Of a stretch of DNA of 64,000 nucleotides, positions 25,436 to 37,883 are shown piece by piece. The stretch comes from Apostichopus japonicus (taxonomy: Eukaryota > Echinodermata > Holothuroidea > Aspidochirotida > Stichopodidae). A program made the position numbers and the translations under genes. The notes beneath the pieces were generated by a model, which was given only the letters and a program-made list of their open reading frames with translations, was not told where the DNA came from and made no database searches. Positions within the stretch are counted from its first letter, which is position 1; each line of letters begins with the position of its first letter. The stretch lies in the NCBI RefSeq assembly GCF_037975245.1, contig NC_092565.1, positions 17,277,999-17,341,998 on the forward strand, in the 5' to 3' direction.

Positions 25436-25796
25436 TCTTGCTCTCCTTTCTAATTCGAAACATTGATTTTTGCAAACATGTCTTTACTTAAAAATTCTTT
25501 CAAGGATTACTGCGTTCTGGAGCTTTGGAGCAACCCGGTTCACACAAGGTTTAATGCTACAGCAGGTGTGTCAATGATCACAAACTGACTGTCGGGGAAA
25601 TCCCTAGCCTGACTAAAGGTAGTCTGTATTTGCTTCGCGTGTTACATACTTTTGTGTAATACAAAACCATCTGCCTAGCCAAGCAGGCTACTAGTACTAG
25701 ACCGCAGGAACGGCAAATATGATAGGTGACATATTCTTCCTCCAAATATGACGCGTCGACGAGTTATTGGGGACTCGCAACGTTCCTACTAATGGC
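25436..25796 (+). repeat. Dispersed repeat, uninterrupted copy
   Basis: About 360 bp align, in the same orientation, with 38655-38846 plus 39305-39476. Landmarks are TTGCTCTCCTTTC, GTGTGTCAATGATCA, GAAATCCCTAGCCTGACTAA, CCGCAGGAACGGCAAAT and AAATATGACGCGTC. This copy preserves the continuous sequence and serves as the empty site for the 458-bp insertion in the other copy. Confidence 0.75.
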
Positions 25797-26253
25797 CTGC
25801 AAGGACGTAGGAAGCGGGGGCTGGGGGAGGGGGGCGGGTGGAGCGAAATCCCCACCTGAAACATGGGGGCGGAAGTATGCTTCTGCCCCCCAGTCGTCGA
25901 GGGTAAAAAAAACCTTTCATTTTTGAACTATTTTCTGAAGTTCAGAACGTAGGCTTTCACCATTGTTCAGACTGTTTAGTACTGCGATTATTGGGAATCA
26001 CTATCTCCGCCGGAAATTCGCAGCGTTTGAGCATACCGTCAAAATAAGTCAGGATCGAACCTCGTCCAGACCAATGTGCTGCATGTTTAGGTTGTGCTAG
26101 CTTATACGCCACAGTGTGTACAGAACTCCGTTTGCTTTGTTTATGTACAAATTCAGACATTTGTGACACTAAACAGCATCTGGTGGCCTCTAATTGTTCA
26201 ATTTTTTTAAGACCCTCCCCCAGGACGGAGATCCCAATCCATCATGCATCATC

Positions 26254-27587
26254 AGGGGCGTATCCAGGATTTTCCAATAGGGGGGGCGCCAGGCATGAAT
26301 GATCGCCGTCCTGGGGGATGGGTCTAAGGGGAGGGGTGTACAATTTTTGCTTTCAAAGAAGGGCTGAAATGCAAAATGGTGTCATATGCATGGGCGGCGA
26401 TCCGTACTTCCGAGTGGGGGGGGGGGGGATATGACCTTGTTGACTATCTAAGCGTAGCGCCACCATGAGTTGGCGCGAAGCGTACAAGAAAATTTTGGGA
26501 TTAACAAACCCTCTAGATGGCCGGAAACGGCACTTCCCGAGGTTTCCAAGCGGCATATACCCAACTTTAAAATAGGGATGTCATGTCCGAAATATCTCAT
26601 AATCAGGATCCAAAATACTTTTTTTTTTTTTTAATTTCGGGTGTTATTTTGGGAAAATTGCCCCTGTCAATCTTGTTTCAGGCGCAACGTTAGAATGTTC
26701 GAGAGCTCTGTTATATTATTCGATGAAGAAAATGGCCTCATGCAGGCTATTATAGGCCTATACACATGCAATACACAATTACACATAGTTACATTCCTAG
26801 GTACCGATTGCTAGGGCATCCAGGTGAAACGTGTATTAAGCATTACCCTGGTTACATGAGATTCTCAGCTGTTCGAGGGAACATGTACGTGTGTAGGCCT
26901 ACTATAGGGCCTATATGAATACTATGAGGGTGCATCAATACCGTGGGCGCAATAATACATTTTGTTGTTATAGGGCCAATGAAGCCTACAGTCAACTATT
27001 TTTGCTTTATAAAGACGCTTTATTTGAAAAGATCGCACTGCGTTTATGGTAGGCGAGAAATGAAGCTAAAAAAGAGCCGTACATTAACGAAGATGCATAA
27101 ATGTAGGCATGAAAATATTCTTATCCCTGGCATTTGGTGGGGGGGGGGGGGGGATATGGTGCATTACATCCCCTCCACCCATTTTCATGGGGGGATATAT
27201 CCCCCCTCCACCCAGGATCGCCGCCCATGGCCATATGTGATCCATTTTTCGACCTTAATAATAAGCAACATTTCCAGTAAATATGGATACAAAATGCACA
27301 ATTTAGTATGGCTGGCATGTCATTTAGTGTTTATAGTGATAATACAAACACAATTACCATCTATGTTTCTAAAACTATTATGCCGCCGAACTTCGCCAGA
27401 ACCTTTTTTTGGCAAACAAAAAATAAAGCATACGGGAGGGGGGGGGGGGTTGAGCGATCACCGACATCTCACATAAAGGTCGTCATCAATTTTTTTTTTT
27501 TTTTTTTTTGCTAAACTTTTTTTTTTTTGGTGACGGCCAATAGGGGGGGCGCGCGCCTGTTGCGCCCCCCCCCCTGGATACGCCCCT
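26254..27587. mobile_element. hAT-like element A (1.33 kb) with 8-bp target duplication
   Basis: Termini are AGGGGCGTATCCAGG on the left and CCTGGATACGCCCCT on the right, perfect inverted repeats. They are flanked by the 8-bp direct repeat GCATCATC at 26246-26253 and 27588-27595. Eight-base duplications are characteristic of hAT elements. No transposase is present; the longest frame (26943-27476) has no recognisable domain. A near-identical inverted copy lies at 48004-49355. The element contains the nested element A2. Confidence 0.8.
26389..27229. mobile_element. hAT-like element A2 nested inside element A (841 bp)
   Basis: The ends are CATGGGCGGCGATC and its exact inverse GATCGCCGCCCATG. 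Flanks are GTCATATG (26381-26388) and GCCATATG (27230-27237), an 8-bp duplication with one mismatch. Near the left end it carries the hairpin cassette AGCGTAGCGCCACCAT ... TTGGCGCGAAGCGTAC at 26450-26484. The same family ends are seen at 29811-31051. The copy of element A at 48004-49355 also contains A2, so A2 was inserted before A moved. Confidence 0.7.
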
Positions 27588-28050
27588 GCATCATCCCCCT
27601 CCCCCTCGGACAAAAATACCTTCCTACGCCACTGCTAAGGGCTCAGCGATATTGGTCCTAAAAAATCAGGTGTCGAACCTCAATTAATTGCTCCCGTTGA
27701 TTGACACACTAAACTTTATTTACCTATTTTATTTTATTTAAACTTTAGATAATTGAGGTTGACTCGGTAAGCCAGAGATTATTTACCCCGAGGCCCACAT
27801 GCAGGTATAAAGACAAATAAAAAGATATTGTATTAAGAATCAAACAATAAAATAAAATGAATATTAAGACGGACAGATACACATGTAATAGAAGCAAATG
27901 AAAGAGTATAAAAAGAGCAGGTATAGAAATACAGACAATAAGAAAAGCCGAAGAATAAAACAACAGTCAATAGAAAACATAGAAAACAAAACAATCAAAC
28001 AAAACAAACAAAACCCTGTAGGATAGTAAAATGTGAAAGGAGCATCGGAG

Positions 28051-28570
28051 TTAAATAACATAATAAAACAAATACATAATGTTAAAGTAAATAAAACGTT
28101 TAAAACAACATAAATTAGGAGCTTCTCTGTTATTTATGGGTAAAATGTTCCACAGTTTTGCCCCAAGGTATGAAAATCGTTTTCTATGAAATTCTGTTCT
28201 TCCTCCGCACGTATATAAAGCTGACGTTGACGCAGAACTTAAGCCATGATTATGGATAAAACTTGTAAACGTGAACATATCTTTCATATATGAAGGAGTG
28301 TAACCATTTAGGGATTTATACACCATCAGCATGCAACCTTTTATATTTTACGCGTTGGTCAAATGTTTTCCATCCGAATTTGTCGAATAGGTCAGTAGAT
28401 CTATCATATATGGTGCACCTATAGTATAATCCTAGTAGCACTCTTTTGAGGTTTCTCTTTCTGTCATAGCTACCTTTAATGGGACAGATGCTCAAAAATC
28501 CTGCAAGAAAGGTAACTTTAATCGTGTTCCATTCCGGAGATGTAAGGGTGCTATATTTGTGTGATATCAT
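28051..28570 (-). pseudogene. LINE reverse-transcriptase 3' fragment
   Basis: Minus-strand frames 28570-28316 and 28332-28051 together give the typical C-terminal text of non-LTR retrotransposon ORF2: RSTDLFDKFGWKTFDQR, then YKSLNGYTPSYMKDMF, then TEFHRKRFSYLGAKLWN ILP and CFKRF. A frame change separates the halves. The duplicated copy at 41197-41448 retains only the first part, including LRKSTARIILDA, a well-known motif of these enzymes. The left breakpoint of the segmental duplication falls inside this LINE at about 28352. Confidence 0.75.
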
Positions 28571-29367
28571 AATCTGAAGTGAAATCTTCTACTTCCCGTT
28601 TACATTGCTTTTCATTATTTCAATATGAGCGTCAACAGGTTTTCGAATGAAATCAATGCCGGGTCATACAGAGACACTATTATAATCTGCACTGACATAT
28701 TATATTCTGCACTGACCTGCTCATATACTTATCATGACAATTAACAACTGATCACAGGCAGTAAATAAAATACATAATTATGGCTTATATATAGTTATCT
28801 AGCCGCTCAAGTGACCCGATGATGTCATAGCTGTTCATGCTCAAGGCGGTATAGTCTTGCCGTATACGGTATCCACTATATATTCAAAATTTAATAAGAC
28901 TTTTTATGAGGGTTCTTCATTACTTTAATCACTTGATAGTAAAATCAAATTCGGTTACCATGGCACGAGTTGAATCATTTTCCAACCGAGTACATAATCA
29001 TTTTAGTTTTAAAGAAACACAACAGTTGTAATGTTGGTTTAGCCCAAGTATGACGTCACGGGTGATTTCGCAATGCATTCATCAGATTAGAGTACATAAC
29101 ACTGTAACTTATTTTATACTTTAACAACGAAATTATCTATACGATGCTGGGAATGAGATGGAGGAGGGGATCGAGGGGCGGGATAACGAGCTTCGTTTCT
29201 TAAAAATAAATGTCAGTCTTTATGTAATCCCGCAGGATTTTCGTTTTGTGAATTGTGGAGAGTGACATTATAACAGTATCGTACGGTATTTTTCAGGATA
29301 TTTATGTCGAAAGACAAAACTGTAAACATTGTCGTTGTGCAAAGATCATCGCTCCGTAACGTCACTT

Positions 29368-31463
29368 CAGTGGCGTAGCTAGGATTTTTTGAGTGGGGGG
29401 CCATGGGGGGGCTGTTCTTTCTAGTGGGGGGCCGGAGGTTACTATCTAAGCGGAGCGCCACCATGGTTGGTGCGGAGCGTACAGAGAAAATTTGAGATTT
29501 CAGCACCCCCCAGATCGCAGGAGATGGCACCTGTGAGGCAAAATAGCAACCAAAAAGATGTGCAACTTTGGTGACAGAAATGCAAAAAAAGTTTTTTCTC
29601 TTTCATGCTGACTGGCCTTGCCAACTCAACCAGACTTTTAACTTGAGGGAAGTTGGCATCATTTGCAGGAATTTCAGAATTCCCAATATTTTATATCTCT
29701 ACCAGTAGTGGAAAATCCTGTTTCGACAGTTTCGTGGCCATAAAAAAGTTGTTTTGTGGATTATTCAATGACATATATTCATTTGACTCGAGGCAATATA
29801 TGAATACCTGCAGGGGCGGCGATCTGTTTCAAATATTGGGGGGGGGGACATCTGCTTGGATGCAGGCGAATTACTGTCAAAGCGGAGCGCCACCATTGGT
29901 TGGCGCGCAGCGTACAAGAAAATTTCTGGTTTTGATAGCCCCCCAGATGACCGGAAATGGCACTTCTCGGGCTTGAAAATGACCAACCAGATGTACACTT
30001 TTGCCTGAGAACCAAGTTTTTCCTAATAGTTTTTTTTTTCATTCATAACCTTTTGTCAAGATTGTCACCAGTCACACATCATGTTCGACCTCATTGCATT
30101 TGTAGGTAATTCTACGTAACGCCCCACAATACCCGTCAGCCCCACTTTTCAAGGTTTTAAGCCCATTATTTGTTCAGAATTTGAATAATAAATTCACTTC
30201 AAAACATACCCATAATGTTGCACTAAATTTCATCTATGGACAACCAATATAGAAAACCCCCCTCAACCACTAACAGACCGGTCAAAATTGTACGAGTGTA
30301 GAGGGAAGTATACTATGATGAAGAATGTTGGTCAAGGGATTTTCGAAATTTCAGACACAGTTAAATTATTGGTGTACAAATATTAAAACCTCTTATAACG
30401 GCTACTATAAAACTTCGATAGCATAGAAAATACCAAAAAAATATGCTCGAGGGGGAGGGCGGTCTCCACCCCTTCACCCCCCCCTCCCTTGGCTACGCAC
30501 CTGCGGTTAGAAATCTTGTAGGAAACAGGCCAAATGGAAACCCAGTGAACCCATATCGATGTGGATCCTATGCATGATTGTACGTACTTACACTCATACA
30601 CAAGATGCAAACCAAATTTCATTACGGATGCGGTCCGTCTAGCTATTCATTTCGAGAAAAAAAAGTAAAAACTACTTTCGGTCATATATAGTAACAAATT
30701 GTGACACGGTTAGACAGGCGCTTTGCGAGGAATTTGCCAAGGGAGGGGCAAAGCTTGTACCCAGACTTTCTAAGCGTAGCGCCACCATAAGTTGGCGCGA
30801 AGCGCAAAAGAAAATTTTGGCCGAAAATGCCTCCCAGATCGCTGGAAATGGCACTTCCCAGGCCTTGTAAGTTGCATCTAAGCATTTTCTATTTTGAAAT
30901 TACTAGCGATATCATAAAAAAATACAAAACATATGCTTAAAAAAAAACTATGCCACCAAATATTGGGGGGATATAAGATACTATATCCCCCCACCTTAAA
31001 TATTGGGGGACATGTCCCCCCGTCCCCCCCCCCCCATGATCGCCGCCCATGAATACCTGATACCTCGGCTCAGAACAAACGGAGCCAATCTTTTGATAGA
31101 TTGTTGCGCTGGGTGGAAGCACTGAACATATTTTCAGCAGATATCGCTATCACGCAGCACAACAAGGTTCGTGGTGTATAGTCGCAATCGTCGCATCGAC
31201 CATTGCCATGCCATGCTGTGTGACCATTCTCATGATTACTACAGATATTGTATTATTCTTATTCTGCCAGATGCAGACGAGAAAATTGTGTAACTATTTC
31301 CCAAATTATTGAACAAAAAATATTAGCGAATCGCACTGATGAGTGTTTTTTTTACCCCATTCCCAGTGGGGGGGGGGGGCCAGTGGGGGGCCAGTGGGGG
31401 GGCCAGCCGATTTCAGGGGGCCTCGCCCCCCCAGGCCCCCCCCCCCCCGTAGCTACGCCACTG
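29368..31463. mobile_element. hAT-like element C (2.1 kb), 8-bp target duplication, absent from paralogue
   Basis: Termini CAGTGGCGTAGCTA and TAGCTACGCCACTG are a perfect 14-bp inverted repeat, flanked by the 8-bp direct repeat CGTCACTT (29360-29367 and 31464-31471). The paralogous sequence near 42165-42175 reads straight through (CCGTAACGTCACTTTACG), giving the empty site. No transposase frame is present. Element D is nested inside, and the hairpin cassette occurs at 29448-29482, 29880-29914 and 30773-30808. Long C and G runs near 31370-31450 are probably unreliable. Confidence 0.85.
29811..31051. mobile_element. hAT-like element D nested inside element C (1.24 kb)
   Basis: The ends are CAGGGGCGGCGATC and GATCGCCGCCCATG, inverted with a G/T difference at the third base. 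The 8-bp target duplication AATACCTG is exact (29803-29810 and 31052-31059). The ends match element A2, so D and A2 belong to one family. No transposase is encoded, so movement must have depended on an enzyme supplied elsewhere. Confidence 0.8.
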
Positions 31464-33589
31464 CGTCACTTTAAGTAACAGGTGTTACTTTGTTACTCGC
31501 TGCATTCTATGATGTTTCCGTCCATCTTATGCATACCCAACGCCAATACAATTGAAGCGATGTTGATAAATATTACGATGCTGAGGATGATTGTAAATGA
31601 TCCAGATATATCGAGAAGAGCACCTATGAAAAAGAAAGGAAGAAAGAACCAAAAAAAAAAACAGTTGAAAGTTGAAACAGCTAGTATTAGAATGAAAACT
31701 TTACATAAAATGACATATACCCTGGGTCGGTATAATAGTAAAACCCGTACCAGAAACCTACTCCATCCACAGTCACCCGTTCCTATGCACAACAGTCATA
31801 ATTCATTAAAATGATGAGTTCAAAGCTAGACAAAATAATAGCGATGTTTTAATACACTTACGGTTTCTATATCAACTTGGAACATAACAAAACAGAAAGA
31901 AATGGGGGAAAACGGAAATCAGTTGCTGCGATGGTTGTGATTGATATAGTTATTGCAAATTTGATCGATCACTTCATTCTTTCCTCTTCAGAGGTAACCA
32001 TCTTCGTTTCTTCCGAGACGCTCTGACTGTCCAACCTCTCCCTTCCCCGACCCTCCCACGATACAATCACCCTCAAGTGATACAAATTTTAACAGCTCTT
32101 GCACCAGCTTACCTGAAATTATCCCACCAAGTTGCATCAATGCACCGCTAAAGAAGTAACTTATTGCTACCCCTTGCCTCATGTGTACCTTGCAGACATA
32201 TCTTGGTAGTACACCACTTAGGGCACAGTCCGCGTAAGCCAGTGAAAATCCACAGAAAAGTGACAAAACTGCCAGTGTCCAAAATCTTGGAAGAAAATGT
32301 ATCCTGATAAAGATATAGTGCAAATAGTAGCTGGAATCACTGAACAAGTTATAGAGTTCATTCGATTGCTCCAAAAAACGAACAAGACCACAAGTTTACC
32401 AAAAAGACCACCAATGCCTCCGAATACTGATAGAAGTACCGCGACATCTGATGGTAGGCCCAAGGATTTTCCAAATGGAACTAAGAAAACCGCCCAAACA
32501 ACGAAGGAGTAACTAAGTAATGAATGTATGATAATGTAAAGGGCAAATATCGGATGCCTTGTTGCAGGTTCAATGCTACATAAAATGAGAAGGTTGCCCA
32601 TTCTTGTGTCTTCGGTCTTGTCCTCAGGGCCGGCTGATTCGTCTTTTCGGTTTGTCGACTCAGATGACTCATGGGCGTGGTCATGATTGACGGACTGAAG
32701 ACATGGTCTCTTTGATTTCATTAATACCCCAGATATCATACAATTCCATACTATTGCGCCCATAATCAAGTAAGACCCGGATAGTCCATATTCTTCTCGT
32801 AGTTGTTCGAGCAGGACTGGGATGGCTGTTATCCCTAAGTATTGAAACAGCTCCCTCACAGAGTAGGCCACAGGGAAGGTCTCCTTATCAAAGTGTTCCA
32901 AATATATCATATACAGCGAAAAATATAAAAGTCCTCCCCCGACAGCTGTAAATTAAAACAAATTTTGTTTTTCATAATTCGGAGAATTTTTTGAAGCACT
33001 AGAGAACAGTAAACTACACAAAGGTCGATCCATGATTTCTCGAATAATATGATGGCTGATGGAGGGAGGGATTTAAGGGGCGGGGGGGCATGTAGAACAG
33101 TATATATCGAAATGACTGCAGCATACTGGTGTGATAATCAATCATCGGTGAAGAGTTAGAAACGCTTACGAGTGAAGCGTAGCAATAATTATAATTATAT
33201 GTGCATGTGTTTTTCAAAGTTATATGTTTAAAGCATGGTTCCTTACACCAGGACTTTGATCGGTTGTGATCATGACAAACTTAGTGCATGTCGTATACCA
33301 GATTCTATACACGTTATCGTCATCATGACAGTAACCCAAAATGTTCGATGTTTGGAAACTCCAGTGCAATAGTTAACCTTATAGCTATGTGTTTCTTTAA
33401 TAAAACCCATGCAGGGGCGTATAGCTAGTATTTTGTTCAGGTAAGGAAGGGGAGAGTGGTGTGGTGGAGCTAATGCCTTTCTGTGTGGAAAGCCAAAGCT
33501 GTATCCTAAAACAAAATAATTGTCTGACAGTCTTTGGGAAAGAAAAAAGGTAGTATATCGTGCTACTTCAGCCCCCCCCCCCCCTCCTC

Positions 33590-33690
33590 GGGACTCTACA
33601 CGGGGCCAACTCGGGCGCATTTCGGGATTCCCCGTTCTTCGGCCCAACTCGGGCGCCGTTTCGGGGTCCCCTTTTTTAAAATATTTTCAA
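33590..33690. repeat. Short CCAACTCGGGCGC tandem words
   Basis: Two copies of CCAACTCGGGCGC followed by TTTCGGG (near 33605 and 33643) lie in the long second intron of transporter copy 1. Related words occur near 44166, 44182 and 44207 in copy 2. They are next to a fragment resembling hAT ends (GCAGGGGCGTATAGCTAG near 33412) that has no matching right end, so they probably derive from a decayed element. Confidence 0.4.
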
Positions 33691-34559
33691 TGTTTGTTTT
33701 CAAAGGGGGCACCCGTTTTTCACCACGAGGTTTTCATCGATGTTGTTATCGTTAATAGCAACGAATTTAATTTACTAATTAATTACACATGTACATGTTG
33801 CCCTATGTGAATTTAACTCTTTCCAAAACACTAAGGGCCACATTGGCGATTTAATGTAAATACGTCACACTGGATGGGTACTATAGATAATACTCCTTCT
33901 GCAAAGTACATGTAGCAAGGAAATTAATTAACTAATTAATAACACACATACATGTGGCCTGTTTTTTCGGGAGGTTTGCTTTTGATATGTTTTAGAGTCT
34001 TATCAAATCCCACAACCTTTTTTCCATTTTGGATATTCCAAGACAGTACATTAGTTCCTCATTACATGGTACACAAACTGCAGAATGGAATGTATACACG
34101 TACACGTTTGTAACAGAAGTGATAGTACCAAACAATAAATTTCAGTAACTTAAAAATCTGAACGAATAGGATTTGCAGATCGCGTGATTTAAGTAATCGG
34201 TACAAAAGTTGTTACGCGATAGGCTATTCGCATTGACCGAACCTTAGATATAACGATTTCAAATTTGGTCATACCGAACTATATTTTTCAGTGATTTTCT
34301 ACAGTAGTTCTATGTGTACTGAAGTGCAATACTAGGGGACAACACTGGGATTAACTCATTACTAACAGTAAAGTAAATATCATCACTCTTTAGAAGGAGT
34401 GAAAGTGCTCTCTATAAATAAGAAAGTAAATTCACTCTTTGTTACGAGTGAAAATGTCACTCTAAATTACGTCCCCAATCCCCTTCCAGCTAAGAGTGAA
34501 ATTGGAATAGTTTTTCACTCCAAGGGCATTTAGAGAATTTGACACTGTCTATTAGAGAT

Positions 34560-35060
34560 GTCAGTATAACATTAATTATTGTATTAAATGTTGCCAGTAT
34601 AACATAGTTTAAACAAGGTTCTTGGTTCTTGGTTATTACCATATAATATGCAGCAATTACTATACGGTTTTCAACCCGTCTTTGTATACAGTGTTTGCCA
34701 TGTCAGTCAAGATATTATCATTACCATAATCAATAATTTTTTTCATTCTCTTCGATTTTGTTTTAAATATTGTAATGTTCATGCTGATATATGATAGCTT
34801 ATATTGTATCAGTAATTTATCATTAATCATTGCATTTACCAGTAAAACATACGTCAAACAAGGTTGTTGGTTATTTGTTAATACAGTATAATATGCTGCA
34901 ATTACTATACGTTTTTATAACCCGTCTTTTTATACAGTGTTGCCATGTCAGTTAAGGTATTACAATTTACGGTAATAAATTCTCTTTTCTGTCTTTTCGA
35001 TTTTTTTAAATGTTGTTATTTTTATGCTGGTATATGATAGCTAATTTTGTATACAATTTT
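34560..35060. repeat. About 245-bp tandem duplication
   Basis: Two units share AACAAGGTT-TTGGTT, GCAATTACTATACG, AACCCGTCTTT-TATACAGTGTT and GCCATGTCAGT-AAG in the same order (starting near 34565 and 34810). Copy 2 has three such units between about 45160 and 45970. The units lie in intron 2 of the transporter genes. Confidence 0.6.
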
Positions 35061-37336
35061 TTTTATTTGTGTCTAAAATATGAAATCAGTAAACGTGGTA
35101 CCATATGCATATTATAAACAGTTACCATATTCTGCATAAATGGTTCATGAAAATTAATTTTACCATTAGATGATGCAATGAATACGCCAATGCGCCAAGT
35201 TGAGCCCCGGGAATAATTATGTCACCAGGACTACATTAATTCATGATGTTTAAAGGGCATATCTGAGAACAAAATTCCTTTATCTCAAATTTCCTGGCCC
35301 TCCCTAACTGACCCGAGTCCTGTGGCCGTATAACCCCACTTGACCTCCCTTCTCGTCTGGAAATATACAATTACCCATTTAAATCATGCGTGGCAGCAAT
35401 TTAGTTGCATCAAACACTTCAATGAACCTCTCAATATTTGTTTCATTGGACTATATATCTGCTACAAGTATCACATGTTATATATAGATTCGGTGTAAGT
35501 TTAAAACGTTAATGAGATTTACCATACCATTGTACAACACAAACACATAGGAATAGACTCATATACTGAAGCAGTTCATTAATTAATGAATTAACTAATT
35601 ACGTTTGGGAACTATTCAATATCTTTTCAGTAGGCTTTTTGCTAAAAGGATCACTTGTTATAACAAGTGAGGTTTTGTGTTAAACCCTTTATGACGATAA
35701 ATTCGTGAAGCCATAAAATTGTATAATACATACCGGTATATGTGATTATGCGAAAAATAATGAAATACAATTAATTCTTAAATATTTTTGCATGAGACTA
35801 TTATGCTAAGTGTATCACATGTTATAGTAAGGTTCTGTGCGCAACGTTTTGTGACATATGTTTTTTAGGCCTACAACAGATACCGATACGCAAACTCGTA
35901 CACTGCAGAAGCGCCAAATTACATTAACCATATGCAATATTTGGCTATAGGTCAATAATGTTATTCACAAGGACATTAAATGAGATTCCAGTGAATACGA
36001 AAAGCTGATAAATAGTTTTACCAAGCAATCCATTGAGCACGAATCCAAGACCAAACAGAAAACCACCGGTTATACCCACCCTCCTGTTTTGGAATCCCTT
36101 TAGCAGAGGTGCAGAAATTCCAGCTGCAAAAGAATGATCCCGCATGAATAAGACATCAATATATGCGGGGCAGTCGGTTGAGGGGAGAGGATTGTCAGTG
36201 TTGTGAAAAATGAAAACAACATCTCACTGCCCCTCTACATTTGTCACGCCCTCTCCCCATCTTATTGCGCCGCCTCTGGCTGCATGAAATAAACTACTGC
36301 TATCATACCTTATTTTATAATGGTTTGGTTCGGCCGGTGCGAACTTCCAGGGCCCAGGTAATTGGGGCCCGATGTCAAGGACCGGAAGAAATAACCAGTC
36401 ATCCGCTGCAGCTCGCAGTAAGTTGACCATAGGCGTGTGAAGCGGCCATGATTTATAATTACACATGCAGCCAGTAGGCAAATCACTCACTACAAATAGG
36501 AGCAATTCAAAAGAAATCTATTCCCCAACAAAGACAACCTGCATGAGAGTGCCATACCCGGTCGTCTTGAGGTGCAAAAAAATTCTCAAACAAGCCCAAT
36601 AAACCATGCATGGTTCACATTGGTTAATGTGGATTCTCATTGGGGCTCATTATCATTGTGGCACCGGGCCCTGTTGGTCCTTACTACGTGATACCCTCTG
36701 CAGTATGTAGCAAATAATACTTCAAGAAAGGATTGAAACATATAAAAACAGTTAAGCAAACATGCACAGATCTGGCTAAGTTAGTTTTCTTTGATTACGT
36801 TAACACAGTTTTATTTTTGAGTTATAGGTATAAACCGTTATTTGTCAAAAATGTTTTGATTTGATTCGATAATGTGATAGGAATATTATGTAAGCTTACC
36901 GACGATATATGCAATTGATGCTTGGCAAATAAATACCCATCCAACATAAATATTAGAGGTGTTTTACGCTATCACAAGATCATCAAATAATACCCCGAAA
37001 GCTTTGAACGTCCCGCTTTGAAAGAAAACGACTAAAATTCCCGAAAATAATATGCCAATTGAAACGAACAGTTTTTCAATGTGTTCTTCACCATTTTCGT
37101 CACACAATTAACCAGTCACTGGAAGAACAGTGTGATGGCGTTGTTATATATGCCACTATCTGATAGTGACTTGTTGTGGATGAGAAAATTTTGATGAAGT
37201 AAAACAAAAAAATTAATATAGGTGCAACGCACGAAACTGAAACAAAATGGTTCCTTCATTTGTATCACATTTCTTAGGAAAAACAATTGAAATTCGTTCA
37301 CGAATGTTGATATCATACAGATGTAGATATACTGTC

Positions 37337-37338
37337 TA
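37337..37338. other. Empty insertion site (TA) for the 13.9-kb element
   Basis: Here copy 1 reads ATACTGTCTAGATATT without interruption. In copy 2 the same flanks are split: ATACTGTCTA ends at 49473 and TAGATATT begins at 63353. The site therefore fixes both ends of the inserted element and shows a 2-bp TA duplication. Confidence 0.9.
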
Positions 37339-37883
37339 GATATTTATTATTTAATACGCAATTTCAGCGGATGACAAGAAAAAAGTTGTCAAATGTCAAC
37401 AGTATGGGAATAAACAAAGCCGTTTATTTGCACACTTCATCAATAGCGCCGTCCCTTCTCAAAATATCGAAGAAGGTATATTAACAGCTCTCATGTTGGT
37501 ACTGTCTTATCTCTCCCTGTCCCATTCTGCTCTAACCTGTCCCCTCCCCCAACACCACTCCACTAATTCATGTTAAAGTTTATTATTAAGCATTGTTAGT
37601 CTCATTGTTTTTACAACTTCTGTTGATTGATCATATTCACACTTTAGACAGCTATACTTTCATTCTCTCTTGATTATTATTCACAGTGGGAGAATGTAAT
37701 GATATAGCGGTGTATTTGATTAGTAAAGGTGGGGGGGGGGGGGGTGCCCGGGCTCGCATAGGGCTAGTCAGGTTAGTAATGTAGAACAACAAAAGTTAAT
37801 ACAACAATGCATGCAACATGTTTATAGGATACAGCTCACATAGTTGGTTAAATTAAGCTATATTTGCCCATAATTTTACAGCC

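Larger units (their letters stand above)
31493..37094 (-). pseudogene. SLC16/monocarboxylate-transporter-like pseudogene, copy 1
   Basis: Four exons are defined by comparison with copy 2: 37094-36900, 36123-35980, 32945-32113 and 31623-31493. The product would be a 12-helix major-facilitator transporter of the MCT type. Visible hallmarks are the first-helix segment SGTFKAFGVLF (seen in copy 2), APLLKGFQNRRVGITGGFLFGLG (helix 2-3), an EHFDKETFPVAYSVRELFQYLGI loop, a charged central loop (DHAHESSESTNRKDESAGPEDK) and the terminal GALLDISGSF. Lesions: a 1-bp deletion in exon 1 near 37072; TAA at 36966-36964 where copy 2 has TAC; loss of the exon 2 donor (GG changed to TT at 35980-35979); and a 1-bp deletion at 32281-32284 (A4 against A5 in copy 2). 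The exon 3 donor (CAG/GTAAGC) and the last exon are intact. Substrate cannot be inferred. Confidence 0.85.
28352..37883. repeat. Segmental duplication, copy 1
   Basis: This copy aligns directly with 41197-49473 plus 63353-63907. Shared landmarks in order include the LINE fragment, GATCACAGGCAGTAAATAAA, the last exon of the transporter, the whole transporter gene, GGCACCGGGCCCTGTTGGTC, and GCGGATGACAAGAAAAAAGT. Divergence is a few percent plus indels. Large insertions differ between copies: this copy alone carries the element at 29368-31463 and lacks the elements at 48004-49355 and 49474-63352. Confidence 0.85.

Noticed and set aside
26943..27476. 177-residue frame in element A and its twin in element B
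   Set aside because: It runs through poly-G and terminal repeats, lacks any transposase motif, and is shared only because the elements are copies.
33412..33430. hAT-type left end GCAGGGGCGTATAGCTAG
   Set aside because: No matching right end or target duplication was found, and copy 2 differs at this point; at most a relic.
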